The notes under the pieces: generated by a model
Databases searched by the model: none
What the model saw: only the letters and a program-made list of their open reading frames with translations
What the model was told of the DNA's origin: nothing
Shown: positions 60,240 to 64,000 of the stretch, in pieces
Numbering within the stretch: position 1 is the stretch's first letter
Layout: every line of letters starts with the position of its first letter
NCBI RefSeq assembly: GCF_023065955.2
Contig: NW_026622919.1
Span: forward strand, 446,501-510,500
Origin: Ursus arctos
Lineage: Eukaryota; Chordata; Mammalia; Carnivora; Ursidae
DNA length: 64,000 bases
Reading direction: 5' to 3'
Position numbers and translations under genes: made by a program

Positions 60240-60655
60240 TATGATGACTGATTTTATGTGTCAACTCAATTGAGCTACAGAGTACCCAGATATTCAGTCA
60301 AACATTATTCTGTCTGTGCCTCTGAGTATTTTTGGATGAGATAAACATTTAAATTGGCAGACTGAATAAACCAGATTGCTCTTCCCAGGATGGGTGGGGC
60401 TCGTCCAATCAGTTGAAGACCTGAACAGAACAAAGAGGCCAACTCTCCCCTGGGTTAAGAAGGAATTCTTCCTGCCTTTAGACTCAAATGCCACCGTCAG
60501 CTCTCCTGGGTCTCCAGCTTTCTTACTCACCCCGCAGATGTCGGGACTTGCCAGCCTCCACAATCACATGAGCCAATTCTTTAGAAGTGTCTGTGCACAC
60601 ACATGCACACATCCTCTCAGCCTATTGGTTCTGTGTCCCTGGAGAACACTAATAT
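60240..60655 (+). mobile_element. Old interspersed repeat, LTR-like
   Basis: GATTTTATGTGTCAACTCAA, AAATTGGCAGACTGAATAAA, TCCAATCAGTTGAAGACCTG, GCCTCCACAATCACATGAGC and CCTATTGGTTCTGTGTCCCT are the ordered marks of a frequent old mammalian repeat whose family I cannot name with certainty. Confidence 0.6.
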
Positions 60656-60676
60656 GGTACTGAACACTAATTTTCC

Positions 60677-60873
60677 TTTTTTTTAAAGATTTTATTTATT
60701 TATTTGTCAGAGAGAGGGGGAGAGAGAGAGCACAAGCAGGAAGAGCAGCAGGCAGAGGGAGAAGCAGACTCCCCACTGAGCAAGGAGCCCAATATGGGAC
60801 TCGAACCCAGGACCCTGGGACCATGACGGGAGCCAAAGGCAGATGCTTAACTGTCTGAGCCACCCAGGAGCCC
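60677..60873 (-). mobile_element. CanSINE, 17-bp TSD
   Basis: T-run, AAAGATTTTATTTATTTATT, ending GAGCCACCCAGGAGCCCC. Target-site copies CTGAACACTAATTTTCC and CTGAATATTAATTTTCC. Confidence 0.94.
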
Positions 60874-61193
60874 CTGAATATTAATTTTCCATGGCATTTT
60901 GGAAACTAACCACTAACATTTAGTCTCATAAACAACTTCTTACAGAATAAGCTGTATGACCCAAAAGCTAATTTCAGTAAAACATCACTAAAACAACACA
61001 CTTCTCTTGAATTTGCTGGAATTTGAGACAAAGGCTGAGCTGAAAACTTTACCAAACAACTCCTCCCAAACCACCCACATCAATACTTGAAATAAAACTG
61101 AAGACTCTTAGCGCTTTCCCTGCCACCACTGAGTCGCACGAGGGCGGAGGCTTGGATACACTCAAGATTTGGCTCCACCCATAACCCGCCACC

Positions 61194-61655
61194 ACGGCCG
61201 AGGAAGGCCGTGCTGCTGGAGGTGTCATGGACATTAACACTGCTTTACAAGAGGGGCTGGAGACCACCCTCATCCACGGTGGCCTAGGACGTGGAATTCA
61301 CAAAGCTGCCGCAGCCTTAGACATGCGCCAAACCCGTGTCTGTGCATCTGCAGCGACTGTGAGGAGCCTGTGTGTCAAGCTGGGGGAGGTGCTCTGTGCT
61401 GGGCACCAGATCAACCTAATGAAGGCTGACGACAACGAGAAACGGGGGGAATGGACGGGCCTCTGTAAACCTAACAAGAGAAGGAAGACCCCATAAAGCA
61501 GCTGGCTGTAGTTCTGTGGTGGTTAAGGACTATGGCAAAGAGTCTCAGGCCAACGATGTCATCGAGGAATACTCCAAATGCGAGAAATGAACAAATACAA
61601 AACTTGGTTCTTGTTCCTCACAAAAATACAAAAACAAAAAAAAATAAAAAACCCG
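61194..61655 (+). pseudogene. RPS12 processed pseudogene
   Basis: An intronless copy of ribosomal protein S12 mRNA. Reading from 61194, the start codon is ACG instead of ATG, followed by [20 protein letters not shown] and recognisable S12 blocks (ALIH-like, [27 protein letters not shown]). A frameshift near 61470 leads to an early stop (61494-61496). After it the end of S12 resumes in another frame ([12 protein letters not shown], then [10 protein letters not shown] and TGA at 61588-61590). An impure A-rich tail (about 61620-61655) marks retroposition. Many codons differ from the parent, so it is an old, dead copy. It lies in a TBCD intron on the opposite strand. Confidence 0.9.
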
Positions 61656-61977
61656 AAGACTGTTAAAAACACAGTACTCCAAGCACAGCAGAGAAGTCTG
61701 TTTCTGTGGAAGCCACTAATTCAAAAGCAATCTGTGAAGTAATGTCAGCCTGTGAGTTAAGACAGTGTCCATCCACAGGCAGACAGCTTGGCTTCCTGAA
61801 CCAACCCTGAGTGACAGCCTGCTTTCTCTAAAAGAAGCTAGTATTCAGCTTTATGGAGCTGAACGGAGCTTTCCCTATAGCGAGCCCAAACTGGCAAAGT
61901 CATATTGCACCTGAACAATGTCACAGAAAATGCAAAACCAAACTTTCCTTGTTACCACTCCAGCTCCAATTACCCTA

Positions 61978-62457
<480 letters not shown>

Positions 62458-62572
62458 CTAGACCCCTGAATCTCTGTCTCATAAAGAACCCCTCATCCCA
62501 CGTCGATTACCAAGTGTAGTGAGAGTTGAACCTGCTCAACTTTCTCACTGTGAAGCCACAAATGTCCAGGTT

Positions 62573-62750
62573 GGAGGAGGGGGAGAAGGGGGAGGAGGGG
62601 GAGGAGGAGGGGGATGAGGGGAGGAGGAGGGGGAGGAGGGGGAGGAGGAGGGGAGGAGGGGGAGGAGGGGGAGGAGGCGGACGGAGGAGGGGGAGGAGGA
62701 GGACGGAGGAGGGGGAGGAGGAGGACGGAGGAGGGGGAGGAGGGGGAGTA
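62573..62750 (+). repeat. Purine-only (GGA/GGGGGA)n tract, about 180 bp
   Basis: Almost pure G/A on the plus strand, made of GGAGGA and GGAGGGGGA blocks with only a few C (GGACGGAGG) and one T. It sits in the TBCD intron between exons 63809-63854 and 62180-62312, so the transcript carries a pure C/T tract. An open frame of Glu/Gly runs through it by chance. Confidence 0.97.
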
Positions 62751-62824
62751 GAGGTAGTAGTAATAGTCGTCATCTCCACAAACAGGGAAATGGGTGGTCA
62801 GGCCCCTATGCTGCCAAGGCTGTT

Positions 62825-62841
62825 GGGGGGGGGGGGGGGGG
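62825..62841. repeat. G17 homopolymer
   Basis: Seventeen consecutive G. Its length is likely uncertain in the assembly. Confidence 0.95.
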
Positions 62842-63808
62842 ACGTAGCATCACAGGGAAGCCAGGGCCAGGAGAGCGCACAGGATGGCATTTTGTATGAG
62901 AGACAAGGAGGACAAGATTTCAAGACAAGTTGTCACAGCAATTTCCCCAAAGACCCAAACAACATGCAGTGATGACCTGGGTACGAGTGACAGTAGCATA
63001 AAACAGACCCCGCGTCTGTGTGTGCAAGTCCACTGAGGAGGATTGAGAAGATGCTGAACAACAACTGCTCGTGTTTTCAGGTGTGACAGTAACATCAACC
63101 TGTGTTTCCAAACGTGTCCTACCTATCTTTTGGGGACACACACTAGAACAGACGCAGGTAAGACGGCAGGGTGTCTGGGTGTGCTAAGGAGGAGCACAGG
63201 GAAACAAAACGTCCATAAATTAAAAATGTGAAGCCTGTGACAGAAATGCGGGAGTTCGCTATACCACTCTCTCTTCCTTTATACATGTTTGAAATTTTCC
63301 ATAATGAAAATTTCTTTCAAAAGTAGGCTCTACTATTCAAAATTTATTCACATATCTCCTAAAATATATAACTCCAAGAAGTTTCTCTTGGTCCAGGTAG
63401 TAAACGTCTCTGCAGCAAGAATCACAGAGCTTATGATCATAAACTGAGGCTCTGTCCAAAATTTAAAAAATGGGGCAAAAGGTCAAAAGGTGTGACCGTG
63501 GCTGCAGGAAGAATGCAGCTGTGACTGGGGTCCCAGGAGGTGAGCCAAAGACCTCAGGGTGTGTCCACATCACCAAGTCCCCCAGAATCAAAACCTGGCA
63601 GACACGGCATCAAGAACCCTGACCTCCCATACCAGGCCTAAAAAACCAGATTAAGGCACACATACACACAAAAAACAAACAAAAACACAAAGAACTATGA
63701 TAGTGTCCAAATACAGCAACTTACAGACAAATAGAATGTGAAAGAGACATACTTGATCACATACAGGCAAATTCACATCGCACACACCCTCTTACAAATA
63801 AACCTTAC

Positions 63809-63854
63809 CATAGGGTAAACAGTCCTCACGTTTTCCATGCTTAAATATTTGCGC
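63809..63854 (-). CDS. TBCD: TBCD internal exon (AQIFKHGKREDCLPY)
   Basis: This 46-base exon reads AQIFKHGKREDCLPY plus the first base of an alanine codon, matching the TBCD stretch just before YAATVL. The acceptor is a pure run of 19 T (minus strand) followed directly by AG. The donor is ATG|GTAAGG. It starts in phase 0 and ends after one base of a codon, which the next exon completes with CT. It is a small exon in the N-terminal third of the protein. The upstream neighbour exon is beyond the window edge or too close to it to see. The unusual homopolymer acceptor tract is discussed as a finding. Confidence 0.93.
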
Positions 63855-64000
63855 CTAAAAAAAAAAAAAAAAAAATCTGTTAAATGTTACATATCTGTAT
63901 ATTAACAAGTTTAGAACATAAATCACCAAAACAGTTCACTGCACTTCCATAATTTTTATTCTAAATACCACAAAATAACAAACAGTTTCCATACATGATA

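Noticed and set aside
62526..62972. 148-codon frame rich in Glu and Gly, and the opposite Pro/Ser frame
   Set aside because: Direct product of the GGA simple repeat and the G17 run.

Overview
This window is vertebrate nuclear DNA, almost certainly from a carnivoran. The best evidence is about two dozen tRNA-derived CanSINE (SINEC) insertions. They carry the typical head (a variant of GGGCGCCTGGGTGGCTCAG, or its reverse complement), a CT-rich stretch and an AAATAAATAAAATCTTT-type tail, and many keep intact target-site duplications. The subfamily mix looks caniform (bear, seal or mustelid-like rather than cat), but that is an inference. There are no bacterial-type operons, CRISPR arrays, prophages or tRNA/rRNA genes.

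Two protein-coding genes are present. (1) TBCD (tubulin folding cofactor D) is on the minus strand and runs through the whole window. I placed seven consecutive internal exons, 5' to 3' on the minus strand: 63809-63854, 62180-62312, 57658-57794, 56345-56405, 55350-55424, 50148-50242 and 4845-5001. All have AG/GT borders and their phases join, giving 704 coding bases (about 234 residues, roughly a fifth of the protein). First and last exons lie outside the window. (2) ZNF750, an epidermal-differentiation zinc-finger regulator, is on the plus strand, nested inside the 45-kb TBCD intron (5002-50147). Its coding exons are 40863-42301 and 42662-43370, giving 715 residues with an atypical CCHC finger and two PLNLS corepressor motifs. 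A poly(A) signal lies at 44095-44100. A probable noncoding first exon ends at 34634.

The rest is intronic DNA. It holds CanSINEs, old L1 3' fragments (11.3, 22.9, 26.1, 45.4 and 47.0-49.3 kb, with weaker candidates at 24.6 and 32.6 kb), LTR/MaLR-like relics (25.9, 33.2, 46.8, 59.0 and 60.2 kb), MIR fragments, a broken RPS12 retrocopy (61194-61655), a 10-copy CpG-rich 52-bp minisatellite (37800-38315), a purine-only GGA tract (62573-62750) and several homopolymers. Most long open frames are chance frames in GC-rich intron or minisatellite DNA.

I found no convincing new biological system. The items most worth a second look are the minisatellite with its dimeric higher-order structure, the nested antisense ZNF750/TBCD arrangement with the candidate ZNF750 first exon, a T19 tract directly abutting a TBCD splice acceptor, and a CanSINE with a duplicated head 37 bases from a TBCD splice donor.
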